From the NCBI GenBank assembly GCA_031769625.1, contig JAUIMM010000188.1:7319001-7383000 (forward strand): a DNA stretch of 64,000 nucleotides. Reading direction: 5' to 3'. Below, in pieces: positions 26,848 through 40,954 of the stretch. The stretch is from Taudactylus pleione (lineage: Eukaryota > Chordata > Amphibia > Anura > Myobatrachidae). A model generated the notes under the pieces. It was not told the origin of the DNA. It was given only the letters and a program-made list of their open reading frames with translations, and searched no databases. Position 1 is the stretch's first letter. Each line of letters opens with the position of its first letter. Position numbers and translations under genes: made by a program.

Positions 26848-29800
26848 GTCACATCCCAGGCCCAGAGGTAGTATGTGAAATCACCACTAGGGACAGTCAC
26901 TCCCCCGCCTTGGAGGTAGTAGATGTGATCACCACTAGGGGCACTGTCACTCCCCTGCCTTGGAGGTAGTAGATGTGATCACCACTAGGGGCACTGTCAC
27001 ACCCCCGCCTTGGAGGTAGTATATGTAGTATGTGAGATCACCACTAGGGGCACTGTCACTCCCTCGCCTTGGAGGTAGTATATATGATCACCACTAGGGG
27101 CACTGTCACACCCCTGCCTCGGAGGTAGTATGAGATCACATTAGGGGGGTGTAATACCCCCGCCTCGGAGGTAGCATATGTAGTATGTGAATTCACTGCT
27201 AGGGGCACTGTCACACCCCAGCCTTGTAGATAGTATGTGAGATCAAAACTAGGGGCGCTGTCAGTCCTCCGTCTCGGAGGTAGTATATGTAGTATGTGAT
27301 ATAGCTGCTAGGGGCGCTGTCACACCCCAGCCTTGTAGGTAGTACATGTAGTATGTAAGATCACCACTAGGTGCGCTGTCATGCCCCAGCCTTGGAGGAA
27401 GTGTATGAGATCACCTCTAGGGGCGCTGTCACTTCCCCGCCTCGGAGGTAGTATATGTAGTATGTGAAATAGCTGCTAGGGGCGCTGTCACACCCCAGCC
27501 TCGTAGGTAGTATATAGTATGTGAGATCACCTCTAGGGGCGCTGTCATGCCCCAGCCTTGTAGGTAGTATGTGAGATCACCACTAGGGGCGCTGTCATGC
27601 CCCAGCCTTGTAGGTAGTACATGTATGTGAGATCACCACTAGGAGCGCTGTCACTCCCCAGCCTTGTAGGTAGTATATGTAGTATGTGAGAGCACCACTA
27701 GGGGTGCTGTCATGCCCCAGCCTTGGAGGAAGTGTATGACCTCACCTCTAGGGGTGCTGTGACTCCCCCGCATCGTGGGTAGTATGTGTAATAGCTGCTA
27801 GGGGCGCTGTCACTCCCCAGCCTCGTAGGTAGTATATGAGATCACCACTAGGGGTGCTGTCACACCCCCGCCTCAGAGGGAGTATATGTAGTTAGGGGCG
27901 CTGTCACACGCCAGCCTCGGAGGTAGTATATGTGATCACCACTAGGGGCGCTGTCACACCCCCGCCTCAGGCAGTATATGTAGTATGTGACATCACCACT
28001 AGGGGCTATGTCACACCTATGCCTCAGAGGTAGTATATCTAGTTAGGGGAGCTGTAACACCCCCGCCTTGTAGATAGTATATGTAGTATGTGAGATCACC
28101 ACTAGGGGCGCTGTCATGCCACAGCCTTGGAGGAAATGTATGAGATCACCTCTAGGGGCGCTGTCACTCCCCCGCATCGTGGGTAGTATATGTAGTATGT
28201 GAAATAGCTGCTAGGGGCGCTGTCACACCCCGGCCTCGTAGGTAGTATATGTAGTATGTGAGAGCACCACTAGGGGTGCTGTCATGCCCCAGCCTTGGAG
28301 GAAGTGTATGACCTCACCTCTAGGGGTGCTGTGACTCCCCCGCATCGTGGGTAGTATGTGTAATAGCTGCTAGGGGCGCTGTCACTCCCCAGCCTCGTAG
28401 GTAGTATATGAGATCACCACTAGGGGTGCTGTCACACCCCCGCCTCAGAGGGAGTATATGTAGTTAGGGGCGCTGTCACACGCCAGCCTCGGAGGTAGTA
28501 TATGTGATCACCACTAGGGGCGCTGTCACACCCCCGCCTCAGGCAGTATATGTAGTATGTGACATCACCACTAGGGGCTATGTCACACCTATGCCTCAGA
28601 GGTAGTATATCTAGTTAGGGGAGCTGTAACACCCCCGCCTTGTAGATAGTATATGTAGTATGTGAGATCACCACTAGGGGCGCTGTCATGCCACAGCCTT
28701 GGAGGAAGTGTATGAGATCACCTCTAGGGGCGCTGTCACTCCCCCGCATCGTGGGTAGTATATGTAGTATGTGAAATAGCTGCTAGGGGCGCTGTCACAC
28801 CCCGGCCTCGTAGGTAGTATATGTAGTATGTGAGATCACCTCTAGGGGCGCTGTCATGCCACAGTCTTGGAGGAAGTGTATGAGAGACCCTCTAGGGGCG
28901 CTGTCACTCCCCCGCATCGTGGGTAGTATATGTAGTATGTGAAATAGCTGCTAGGGGCGCTGTCACACCCCAGCCTCATAGGTAGTATGTGAGATCACCA
29001 CTAGGTGTGCTGTCACACCCCAGCCTTGTAGGTAGTACATGTAGTATGTGAGATCACCACTAGGTGCGCTGTCACACACCAGCCTTGTAGGTAGTACATG
29101 TAGTATGTGAGATCACCACTAGGTGCGCTGTCATGCCACAGTCTTGGAGGAAGTGTATGAGATCACCACTAGGGGCACTGTTACACCCCCGCCTCAGAGG
29201 CAGTATATCTAGTATGTGACATCACCACTAGGGGCTATGTCACACCTCTGCCTCGGAGGTAGTATATCTAGTTAGGGGAGCTGTCACACCCCTGCCTTGT
29301 AGATAGTATATGTAGTATGTGAGATCAAAACTAGGGGCGCTGTCATTCCCCCGTTTCGAAGGTAGTATATGTAGTATGTGATATAGCTGCTAGGTGCGCT
29401 GTCACACCCCAGCCTTGTAGGTAGTACATGTAGTATGTGAGATCACCACTAGGTGCGCTGTCACACACCAGCCTTGTAGGTAGTACATGTAGTATGTGAG
29501 ATCACCACTAGGTGCGCTGTCACACCCCAGCCTTGTAGGTAGTACATGTAGTATGTGAGATCACCACTAGGTGCGCTGTCACACACCAGCCTTGTAGGTA
29601 GTACATGTAGTATGTGAGATCACCACTAGGTGCGCTGTCACACCCCTGCCTTGTAGATAGTACATGTAGTATGTGAGATCACCACTAGGTGCGCTGTTAC
29701 ACCCCAGCCTTGTAGGTAGTACATGTAGTATGTGAGATCACCACTAGGTGCGCTGTCACACCCCAGCCTTGTAGGTAGTACATGTAGTATGTGAGATCAC

Positions 29801-31912
29801 CACTAGGTGCGCTGTCACACCCCAGCCTTGTAGGTAGTACATGTAGTATGTGAGATCACCACTAGGTGCGCTGTCACACCCCAGCCTTGTAGGTAGTACA
29901 TGTAGTATGTGAGATCACCACTAGGTGCGCTGTCACACACCAGCCTTGTAGGTAGTACATGTAGTATGTGAGATCACCACTAGGTGCGCTGTGACACCCC
30001 AGCCTTGTAGGTAGTACATGTAGTATGTGAGATCACCACTAGGTGCGCTGTTACACCCCCGCCTCAGAGGGAGCATATAGTATGAGATCACCGCTAGAGG
30101 CGCTGTCACACCCCAGTCTCAGAGGTGGTATTTGTAGTATGTGAGATCACCGCTGCAGGCGCTGTCACACCCCAGCCTCAGAGGTGGTATATGTAGTATG
30201 TGAGATCACCACTAGGTGCGCTGTCATGCCACAGTCTTGGAGGAAGTGTATGAGATCACCACTAGGGGCACTGTTACACCCCCGCCTCAGAGGCAGTATA
30301 TCTAGTATGTGACATCACCACTAGGGGCTATGTCACACCTCTGCCTCGGAGGTAGTATATCTAGTTAGGGGAGCTGTCACACCCCTGCCTTGTAGATAGT
30401 ATATGTAGTATGTGAGATCAAAACTAGGGGCGCTGTCATTCCCCCGTTTCGGAGGTAGTATATGTAGTATGTGATATAGCTGCTAGGTGCGCTGTCACAC
30501 CCCAGCCTTGTAGGTAGTACATGTAGTATGTGAGATCACCACTAGGTGCGCTGTCACACACCAGCCTTGTAGGTAGTACATGTAGTATGTGAGATCACCA
30601 CTAGGTGCGCTGTCACACCCCAGCCTTGTAGGTAGTACATGTAGTATGTGAGATCACCACTAGGTGCGCTGTCACACACCAGCCTTGTAGGTAGTACATG
30701 TAGTATGTGAGATCACCACTAGGTGCGCTGTCACACCCCTGCCTTGTAGATAGTACATGTAGTATGTGAGATCACCACTAGGTGCGCTGTTACACCCCAG
30801 CCTTGTAGGTAGTACATGTAGTATGTGAGATCACCACTAGGTGCGCTGTCACACCCCAGCCTTGTAGGTAGTACATGTAGTATGTGAGATCACCACTAGG
30901 TGCGCTGTCACACCCCAGCCTTGTAGGTAGTACATGTAGTATGTGAGATCACCACTAGGTGCGCTGTCACACCCCAGCCTTGTAGGTAGTACATGTAGTA
31001 TGTGAGATCACCACTAGGTGCGCTGTCACACACCAGCCTTGTAGGTAGTACATGTAGTATGTGAGATCACCACTAGGTGCGCTGTGACACCCCAGCCTTG
31101 TAGGTAGTACATGTAGTATGTGAGATCACCACTAGGTGCGCTGTTACACCCCCGCCTCAGAGGGAGCATATAGTATGAGATCACCGCTAGAGGCGCTGTC
31201 ACACCCCAGTCTCAGAGGTGGTATTTGTAGTATGTGAGATCACCGCTGCAGGCGCTGTCACACCCCAGCCTCAGAGGTGGTATATGTAGTATGTGAGATC
31301 ACCACTAGGTGCGCTGTTACACACCCGCCTCAGAGGTGGTATATGTAGTATGTGACATCACCACTAGAGGCGCTGTAACACCCCAGCCTCGGAGGGAGTA
31401 TATAGTATGTGAGATCACCGCTAGAGGCGCTGTCACACCCCAGTCTCAGAGGTGGTATTTGTAGTATGTGAGATCACCGCTGCAGGCGCTGTCACACCCC
31501 AGCCTCAGAGGGAGCATATAGTATGAGATCACCGCTAGAGGCGCTGTCACACCCCAGTCTCAGAGGTGGTATTTGTAGTATGTGAGATCACCGCTGCAGG
31601 CGCTGTCACACCCCAGCCTCAGAGGTGGTATATGTAGTATGTGAGATCACCACTAGGTGCGCTGTTACACACCCGCCTCAGAGGTGGTATATGTAGTATG
31701 TGACATCACCACTAGAGGCGCTGTAACACCCCAGCCTCGGAGGGAGTATATAGTATGTGAGATCACCGCTAGAGGCGCTGTCACACCCCAGTCTCAGAGG
31801 TGGTATTTGTAGTATGTGAGATCACCGCTGCAGGCGCTGTCACACCCCAGCCTCAGAGGTGGTATATGTAGTATGTGAGATCACCGCTAGAGGCGCTGTT
31901 ACACCCTCGTCT
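26848..31912. repeat. 5-kb minisatellite, unit near 59 bp, with higher-order duplications
   Basis: The unit is built on GAGATCACCACTAGGTGCGC, TGTCACACCCCAGCCTTGTA and GGTAGTACATGTAGTATGT. About 85-90 units, diverged at the left and homogeneous around 29400-30050. Larger blocks are duplicated: 572 bp (27691 to 28263), 1,093 bp (29131 to 30224, nearly identical) and 348 bp (31311 to 31659). The array stops a few tens of bases before the C18orf32 promoter motifs. No spacer-repeat pattern of the CRISPR kind. Confidence 0.95.
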
Positions 31913-31929
31913 GGCAGATCGTGCAGTGC

Positions 31930-32010
31930 ACAGTCCGGGCTCTATGATGATGCGGAAGTGACGGCCGCTAGTTCCGGTGCTGAGAAGAGACTGACAGGAG
32001 CCGGAAGCAG
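31930..32010 (+). promoter_or_regulatory. C18orf32: Probable C18orf32 promoter and noncoding first exon
   Basis: A short GC-rich island after the minisatellite holds CGGAAGTGACG (31953-31963, ETS plus CRE-like), GTTCCGG (31971-31977, ETS) and CCGGAAG (32001-32007), without a TATA box. It ends with a fitting donor AGCAG|GTACCG at 32010/32011. This is the architecture of a housekeeping promoter. The assignment to C18orf32 rests on position and strand; the next acceptor downstream in the gene is at 37404/37405. Confidence 0.6.
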
Positions 32011-32178
32011 GTACCGTCTGTGTGTATTATGGAGGCTGGGGAGAGGGGAGAGCTCTGTATATACTGTACGGGCGGGGGATACATTATTGTAACATATGCT
32101 GTATTTGGTGATACATTGTATATAGGACGGTGTTGCTAACTTTACGCTGCTCTCTAATTGGCACTCAGCAGGCCCAAC

Positions 32179-32552
32179 ATCGTATGCAGGATGGGAGGAT
32201 GCTGGGCAGCGTATGGCAGGAGGGGAGGAGGCAGGGCAGCGTATGGCAGGATGGGAGGATGCTGGGCAGCGTATGGCAGGAGGGGAGGAGGCAGGGCAGC
32301 GTATGGCAGGATGGGAGGATGCTGGGCAGCGTATGGCAGGAGGGGAGGATGCTGGGCAGCGTATGGCAGGGCAAGAGGAGGCAGGGCAGCGTATGGCAGG
32401 ATGGGAGGATGCTGGGCAGCGTATGGCAGGGCAAGAGGAGGCAGGGCAGCGTATGGCAGGAGGGGAGGATGCTGGGCAGCGTATGGCAGGAGGGGAGGAT
32501 GCTGGGCAGCGTATGGCAGGGCAAGAGGAGGCAGGGCAGCGTATGTCAGAAT
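32179..32552. repeat. 30-bp minisatellite, left part
   Basis: About 12 units of a 30-bp repeat, GCAGCGTATGGCAGGATGGG plus AGGATGCTGG. The unit length is divisible by three, so open frames run through it on both strands; these are not genes. The array is cut at 32552 by a hAT element and continues at 33576. Confidence 0.95.
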
Positions 32553-33575
32553 CAGGGGTGTATCTAGGGATCCAAGCGCCCCTGGCAATGTAATGGACTG
32601 GCGCCCCCCCTATGCAGTGCCCCCAGTAGTAGTCTCCCCTATACAGTGCCACCAGTAGTGGCCACCCCCCTAAATTACCCCCAGTAGTGGCCACCCCTAT
32701 ACAGTGCCCCCAGTAGTGGCCATACCTATACAGTGCCCCCAGTAGTAGCCACCCCTATACAGTGCCCCCAGTAGTGGCCACCCCCCTAAATTGTCCCCAG
32801 TAGTGGCCACCCATATACAGAGCCCCCAGTAGCAGGCACCCCCCCATAAAGTGCCCCAGTAGCGGCCACCCCCTATTTCAGTGCCCCCAGTAGTGGCCAT
32901 CCCCCTAAATTGTCCCCAGTAGTGGCCACCCATAAACAGAGCCCCCAGTAGCGGGCACCCCCCCATAAAGTGCCCCCCAGTAGCAGCCATCCCTTATTTT
33001 AGTGCCCCCAGTAGTGGCCTCCTCTATAGAGTGCCCCCAGTAGTGGCCACCCCTATACAGAGCCCCCTATAGTGGGCACCCCCCATAAATTGCCCCCAGT
33101 AGCTGCCACCCCCTATTTTAGTGCCCCCCCTACACACACACACAAAGAAAAAAAAACTTACCTGATCCTCACTCCCGACACGACCGCCGCTGTCCGCTCA
33201 GTCCCACCCGCTTTTCTTCTGCATGGGAGAGACATCATACGCATGACGTCTCTCCCATCACATGCTGCAGAGGGAGCCGGAAGACGGAGCTCATTAGTGA
33301 GCTCCAGCCGGCTCCCTCTGCAGACGACGCAGCAGCTAATGAGAGTCAGGCAGACTCTCATTAGCTGGCTGCTATTACAAACACACAGCCGCCGCTGGCA
33401 GCTGCGTGTTTGTAAACTATGTAGGGCAGACCGCTCTCACTGCGGTCTGCCCTACACTTGTGGGGCCGAGGGACTTGTCCACCCCTTGGCTACTGGTGGC
33501 ACTGCCGGGTGGCGCCCCCCTTTGGTCGGCGCCCCTGGCGAGTGCCATCCTGGCCAATGGGTAGATACGCCCCTG
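32553..33575. mobile_element. Non-autonomous hAT-type element, 1,023 bp, inserted in the 30-bp minisatellite
   Basis: Termini CAGGGGTGTATCTA / TAGATACGCCCCTG. The flanking 8-bp copies GTCAGAAT (32545-32552) and GGCAGAAT (33576-33583) differ by one base and both derive from the minisatellite unit. Inside are a degenerate array of a unit near 30 bp (GCCCCCAGTAGTGGCCACC, about 32600-33125) and three nested hairpins, e.g. AGGGCAGACCGC / GCGGTCTGCCCT at 33422-33453. No transposase. Confidence 0.85.
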
Positions 33576-34275
33576 GGCAGAATGCAGGGTAGCGTATGGC
33601 AGGACGGGAGGATGCCGGGCAGTGTACGGCAGGACGGGAGGATGCCGGGCAGTGTACGGCAGGACGGGAGGATGCCGGGCAGCGTACGGCAGGACGGGAG
33701 GATGCCGGGCAGCGTACGGCAGGACGGGAGGATGCCGGGCAGCGTATGGCAGGACGGGAGGATGCTGGGCAGCGTATGGCAGGACGGGAGGATGCTGGGC
33801 AGCATATGGCAGGACGGGAGGATGCTGGGCAGCATATGGCAGGACGGGAGGATGCTGGGCAGCATATGGCAGGACGGGAGGATGCTGGGCAGTGGATGGG
33901 AGGATGCTGGGCAGCGTGTGGCAGGATGGGAGGATGCGGAGCAGCGTGTGGCAGGATGGGAGGATGCGGGGCAGCGTATGGCAGGATGGGAGGATGCGGG
34001 GCAGCGTATGGCAGGATGGGAGGATGCAGGGCAGCGTATGGGAGGATGCAGGGCAGCGTATGGGAGGATTCGGGGCAGTGTATGGCAGGATGCAGGGCAG
34101 CGTATGGGAGGATGCAGGGCAGCGTATGGGAGGATTCGGGGCAGTGTATGGCAGGATGCAGGGCAGCATATGGCAGGATGCAGGGCAGCGTATGGGAGGA
34201 TGCAGGGCAGCGTATGGCAGGATCGGAGGATTCGGGGCAGTGTATGGGAGGATGCAGGGCAGCGTTTGGCAAGAC
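33576..34275. repeat. 30-bp minisatellite, right part, with a shortened sub-unit
   Basis: Continues the array at 32179-32552 after the hAT insertion: units GCAGCGTACGGCAGGACGGG plus AGGATGCCGG. From about 34030 most units lack GCAGGAT and are 22-23 bp long, interspersed with GATTCGGGGCAGTGTATGG variants. Confidence 0.93.
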
Positions 34276-34619
34276 AAGAGATGTTAGGTTGTTGGTTGCC
34301 ATAAATTTAGCTCAGGATAATACAGGGCAGCATATAGTGGCACAAGCGTTTATGGTATAAATGGGCTGCATACATACTAGGAAGGCAGAATAGAGTGGCA
34401 CAGGAGGTAACAGCTTATTATACACTTATCTACAGCATTTATTGTGGCACAGAGTTAGTAATATTCCTGAATACTTAATGCTACATATTATAATGTGTAT
34501 ATATACTATGTACATTGGAGTGTGAGTTGAGGTTTGGACTATATAATGAAGGACATGACTACAGCTTGGGCAGAGAGACTGTACAGAGGTCAGACCTGGA
34601 GTTCCATAGACCTTCATTG

Positions 34620-36843
34620 TACAGATGTGTGATAAGTCTGGCGTGAGTGAGCCGCCAGGTCCCGTGCAATTCTGCTATCGCCGGGCGTCTTTTTTTTTTT
34701 GCCGAAAATGCGTCTAAGTCACAATGCGATGAATCTCGGATGCACGGGTAGAATGCTGATTAATGTGATATGTGACACTTGTATATCTGTATGCTCCTGA
34801 GTCTGTATATAGGAGACTGCGCTGAGTAATGTGAAATGTGACACCTGTATATCTGTGTGTGACTGAGTCTGTATATGGGAGACTGCGCTGAGTAATGTGA
34901 TGTGTGACATCTGTATATCTGTGTGCTCCTGTGTCTGTATATGGGAGACTGCGCTGAGTAATGTGATATGTGACACCTGTATATCTGTGTGCTCCTGAGT
35001 CTGTATATGGGAGACTGCGCTGAGTAATGTGATATGTGACACCTGTATATCTGTGTGCTCCTGAGTCTGTATATGGGAGACTGCGCTGAGTAATGTGATA
35101 TGTGACACCTGTATATCTGTGTGCTCCTGAGTCTGTATATGGGAGACTGCGCTGAGTAATGTGATATGTGACACCTGTATATCTGTGTGCTCCTGAGTCT
35201 GTATATGGGAGACTGCGCTGAGTAATGTGATGTGACACCTGTATATCTGTGTGCTCCTGTGTCTGTATATGGGAGACTGCGCTGAGTAATGTGATATGTG
35301 ACACCTGTATATCTGTGTGCTCCTGAGTCTGTATATGGGAGACTGCGCTGAGTAATGTGATATGTGACACCTGTATATCTGTGTGCTCCTGAGTCTGTAT
35401 ATGGGAGACTATGCTGAGTAATGTGATATGTGACACCTGTATATCTGTGTGCTCCTGAGTCTGTATATGGGAGACGGCGCTGAGTAATGTGATATGTGAC
35501 ACCTGTATATCTGTGTGCTCCTGAGTCTGTATATGGGAGACTGCGTTGAGTAATGTGATATGTGACACCTGAGTCTGTATATGGGAGACTGCGCTGAGTA
35601 ATGTGATATGTGACACCTGTATATCTGGGTGCTCCTGAGTCTGTATATGGGAGACTGCACTGAGTAATGTGATATGTGACACCTGTATATCTGGGTGCTC
35701 CTGAGTCTGTATATGGGAGACTGCGCTGAGTAATGTGACACCTGTATATCTGTGTGCTCCTGAGTCTGTATATAGGAGACTGCGCTGAGTAATGTGATAT
35801 GTGACACCTGTATATGGGAGACTGCACTGAGTAATGTGATATGTGACACCTGTATATCTGTGTGCTCCTGAGTCTGTATATGGGAGACTGTACTGAGTAA
35901 TGTGATATGTGACACCTGTATATCTGTGCTCCTGAGTCTGTATATAGGAGACTGTGCTGAGTAATGTGATATGTGACACCTGTATATCTGTGTGCTCCTG
36001 AGTCTGTATATGGGAGACTGTACTGAGTAATGTGATATGTGACACCTGTATATCTGTGTGCTCCTGAGTCTGTATATGGGAGACTGCGTTGAGTAATGTG
36101 ATATGTGACACCTGAGTCTGTATATGGGAGACTGCGCTGAGTAATGTGATATGTGACACCTGTATATCTGGGTGCTCCTGAGTCTGTATATGGGAGACTG
36201 CACTGAGTAATGTGATATGTGACACCTGTATATCTGTGTGCTCCTGAGTCTGTATATAGGAGACTGCGCTGAGTAATGTGATATGTGACACCTGTATATC
36301 TGGGTGCTCCTGAGCCTGTATATGGGAGACTGCACTGAGTAATGTGATATGTGACACCTGTATATCTGTGTGCTCCTGAGTCTGTATATGGGAGACTGTA
36401 CTGAGTAATGTGATATGTGACACCTGTATATCTGTGCTCCTGAGTCTGTATATGGGAGACTGTACTGAGTAATGTGATATGTGACACCTGTATATCTGTG
36501 TGCTCCTGAGTCTGTATATGGGAGACTGTACTGAGTAATGTGATATGTGACACCTGTATATCTGTGCTCTTGAGTCTGTATATAGGAGACTGTGCTGAGT
36601 AATGTGATATGTGACACCTGTATATCTGTGTGCAACTGAGCGGCCGCTGCATCGTAGCATTTGAGAGACTCAGTCACATGCAGATATAAGAGCGTCACAT
36701 ATCAAATTATTCAGCAGTCTCCCGCTGTGTCCTATTCACATCACATTGTGACTTATATGCATTTCTGGCCAAAAACACACCAGGCGTGCCGAGAGGGGCC
36801 GTTTGACACGACTGCAGCCAAGACAAGTGAGGACACATCTGTA
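34620..36843. mobile_element. TACAGATGTG-type element with an internal 66-bp tandem expansion
   Basis: Termini TACAGATGTGT / ACACATCTGTA. The sequence before the array (GCCGCCAGGTCCCGTGCAA, TTGCCGAAAATGCGTC) and after it (CGGCCGCTGCATCGTAGCAT, CAGGCGTGCCGAGAGGGGCC) matches the unexpanded copy at 12938-13406 in order. The 1.9-kb difference is the array at 34752-36645. Confidence 0.75.
34752..36645. repeat. 66-bp minisatellite inside the element
   Basis: About 28 units of 66 bp built on CTGTATATGGGAGACTGCGC, TGAGTAATGTGATATGTGAC and ACCTGTATATCTGTGTGCTC, with several shortened units and internal block duplications. Because 66 is divisible by three, frames of over 600 codons run through the minus strand; they are repeat artefacts. 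Confidence 0.95.
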
Positions 36844-37169
36844 CTTTGAGGGTTAGACTTTTTCTGCTGTTGCGCTAATAAGCTGGTTTTCCTAATATAC
36901 CCTTACCCTTGGCTCTGGTCCAGCGTGTGTATAGTGATGCCACCTAGTGTGGGAACCGTATCACTGCACTCTCTTCCATCCATAGACTTCTGGGAGTTAT
37001 AAATGAAAACTGGTGCACAGGGAAAATGTGACGTAACCTGTAACGACCAACCAGACAGATTCTGCCATTTTTCTTGTACAGTTTGTAAAATCCGAGGAAG
37101 TGTCTGGCTGCTCCGGCCACATTTTTATCCTATCCAGCCATTTTCATAAATGTCCTCAGTTGGCTTTAA

Positions 37170-37322
37170 GGGGAAATATATCAAGCGTTTTAAAGAGTGG
37201 CGTTGTTGCCCATAGCAACCAATGAGCTTCAAAGTAGCATTTATTAGGTACGTCACATAAAATGATAGGTAGAAACTGATTGGTTGCTATGGACAACTAA
37301 CATGTCTCGATACATCTCTCCC
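37170..37322. mobile_element. MITE with GGGGAAATATATC-like ends
   Basis: An imperfect palindrome: GCCCATAGCAACCAATGAGC on the left mirrors GATTGGTTGCTATGGAC on the right, with ends GGGGAAATATATC / GATACATCTCTCCC. It lies about 80 bp upstream of C18orf32 coding exon 1. A second diverged copy is at 37760-37922. Confidence 0.65.
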
Positions 37323-37345
37323 AAAGTCTTTACCCAGCTAGGTAA

Positions 37346-39351
<2,006 letters not shown>

Positions 39352-39575
39352 AACGTCTCCTACTTACAGAAGGACATCTGTTCACGGACTCTAACTCTAC
39401 CCGCCTTCCAAATTTCTAGGATAAACGCCGTCTCTTGCTTTGCTGTCAATAGAGCAATTTATTTATTGACCGTTAAATGTAAAAATAATCATTTTGTATT
39501 GTTTTGTATATATTAATATAATGCATTCCAGATTTTTAGACATTATCACTGAAATAAGTCACAATCCCAACCAAT

Positions 39576-39581
39576 AATAAA
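39576..39581 (+). promoter_or_regulatory. C18orf32: C18orf32 poly(A) signal AATAAA
   Basis: AATAAA about 225 nt after the stop, followed by the GT-rich TGATTTGTTGT. Cleavage is expected around 39595-39600. Confidence 0.75.
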
Positions 39582-40128
39582 GTGATTTGTTGTACCCTCT
39601 ATTTTCTGCTCTATGTGCACAGACTGGCTTACATTGGGGAGAAGCTGCAGCAAACCGTATTATCCCTGCCTGCAAACAGAAGGAGAGCCTGGTTCTTGTA
39701 TATGGTTTGCCCTTGTGCACCTTGTAGCTGGTCTTGCACCTAGCTCTGAACTAGTTCCAGCGTCTCCTCACTCCGGGTTTTGCGCATTAAATATTAAAGG
39801 TTTAAATATCGTTTATGCTTTTTTAATTAGTCACAAATAAAATCTTAGTTACTTTATGTAAGAAAGAAATGTGTAATAATCACAGATGTATGTGTAAATA
39901 CTTCAGAATACAGAGAATATTTTGGGTAAAGCTTTACTAATGGGTGCAGAGGATTTCTCTCCGCTATGAAAAACAAGGATAATTCTGTTAAGTCATAGGA
40001 CATTTTATTTCATTTATTGACATGAGCGGGTGCTTGGCTTTGATAAAATGAATGAGCCCAAAGTGACAAAGTTCCTAAGTGTACACCAATGCCTGTCTGT
40101 ACCAAAGAGGACACTGTGTGCAAAGTAG

Positions 40129-40376
40129 GGATGTGCAGGCTCGGATAGGTTCGAGTTTGCATGCCGAGTTCGGATTTTTCCCTCCAAAAATCGGGTCTCA
40201 GAAAGAGGCAAAACGTCATCTTTCATGGACCAACATCATCTTCCATGGACAAAAGTCCATGGAAGATGTTTGTCCATGAAAGATGACGTTTTGCCTCTTT
40301 TTGAGACCCGATTTTTGGAGGGAAAAGTTTGAACTCTGCATGCAAACTCGAACCTATCCGAGCCTGCACATCCATA
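40129..40376. mobile_element. Near-perfect 248-bp palindrome with 11-bp target duplication
   Basis: Two arms of about 120 bp are almost exact inverted copies (GGATGTGCAGGCTCGGATAG / CTATCCGAGCCTGCACATCC) meeting near TCCATGGACAAAAGTCCATGGA. Exact 11-bp direct copies GTGCAAAGTAG flank it at 40118-40128 and 40377-40387. The long duplication would fit a Mutator-like MITE. The low arm divergence suggests recent insertion. Confidence 0.85.
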
Positions 40377-40496
40377 GTGCAAAGTAGCTCGTAAACATCT
40401 ATAAAATGTGTATTGATTGAAAGTAAGGAATGTTTCAGTATCCTCTAAAATAATAGTGGCTTTTCTATAACTAACTTTCTCTCTTCAAGGCTTAGT

Positions 40497-40633
40497 ACAT
40501 CTTTCTGTGTTAAGGATAAATTAAATAAAGTACCAACCAATCAGCTCCAAACTGTCATGTTAAGGCTGTGTTTAAAAAAATGACAGGAGCTCATTAGTTG
40601 GTACTTTCTATCTCCATGGCTTAGTACATAGAC
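40497..40633. mobile_element. MITE (GGCTTAGTACAT palindrome)
   Basis: Imperfect inverted arms: GTACCAACCAATCAGCTCC mirrors GGAGCTCATTAGTTGGTAC, with GGCTTAGTACAT words outside. It resembles the element at 44047-44208 in layout (CCAACCAACCAGCTCCCAA). Confidence 0.6.
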
Positions 40634-40954
40634 CCCAAAGTATGATTGATAGTAATAACTGTCAGTCAGTCACAGCATTAAATAAATATTAACCCTTTTA
40701 AAACAGAATAATATTTTTTTTTGTTATTCAACCTGCAGCTGCTTTATCAGGTAATTGTAACACCTGTGTGTATATATAATATACAAATACAACACACAAA
40801 TATTTAAAGCGATGGAAGGAAAATATAGTAAATGCAAATAAATAAAAAAATCTTAATGGCTATAAATAAAATATAAAATCAATTTAATAAAACTTGTACA
40901 TTAAGGACTAAGATACACCTATATTAATTTCACTAAATAGAATTGTATTATGAA

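Noticed and set aside
26848..31912. CRISPR-like regular repeats
   Set aside because: Units are contiguous diverged tandem copies without unique spacers, and the window is vertebrate.
33072..34304. Several 200-400-codon frames on both strands
   Set aside because: They run through the 30-bp minisatellite and the hAT insertion; composition follows the repeat unit.
34714..36660. A 648-codon open frame and overlapping long frames on the minus strand
   Set aside because: The 66-bp unit is a multiple of three, so frames stay open by repetition in more than one reading frame; no unique sequence, start context or splice structure.
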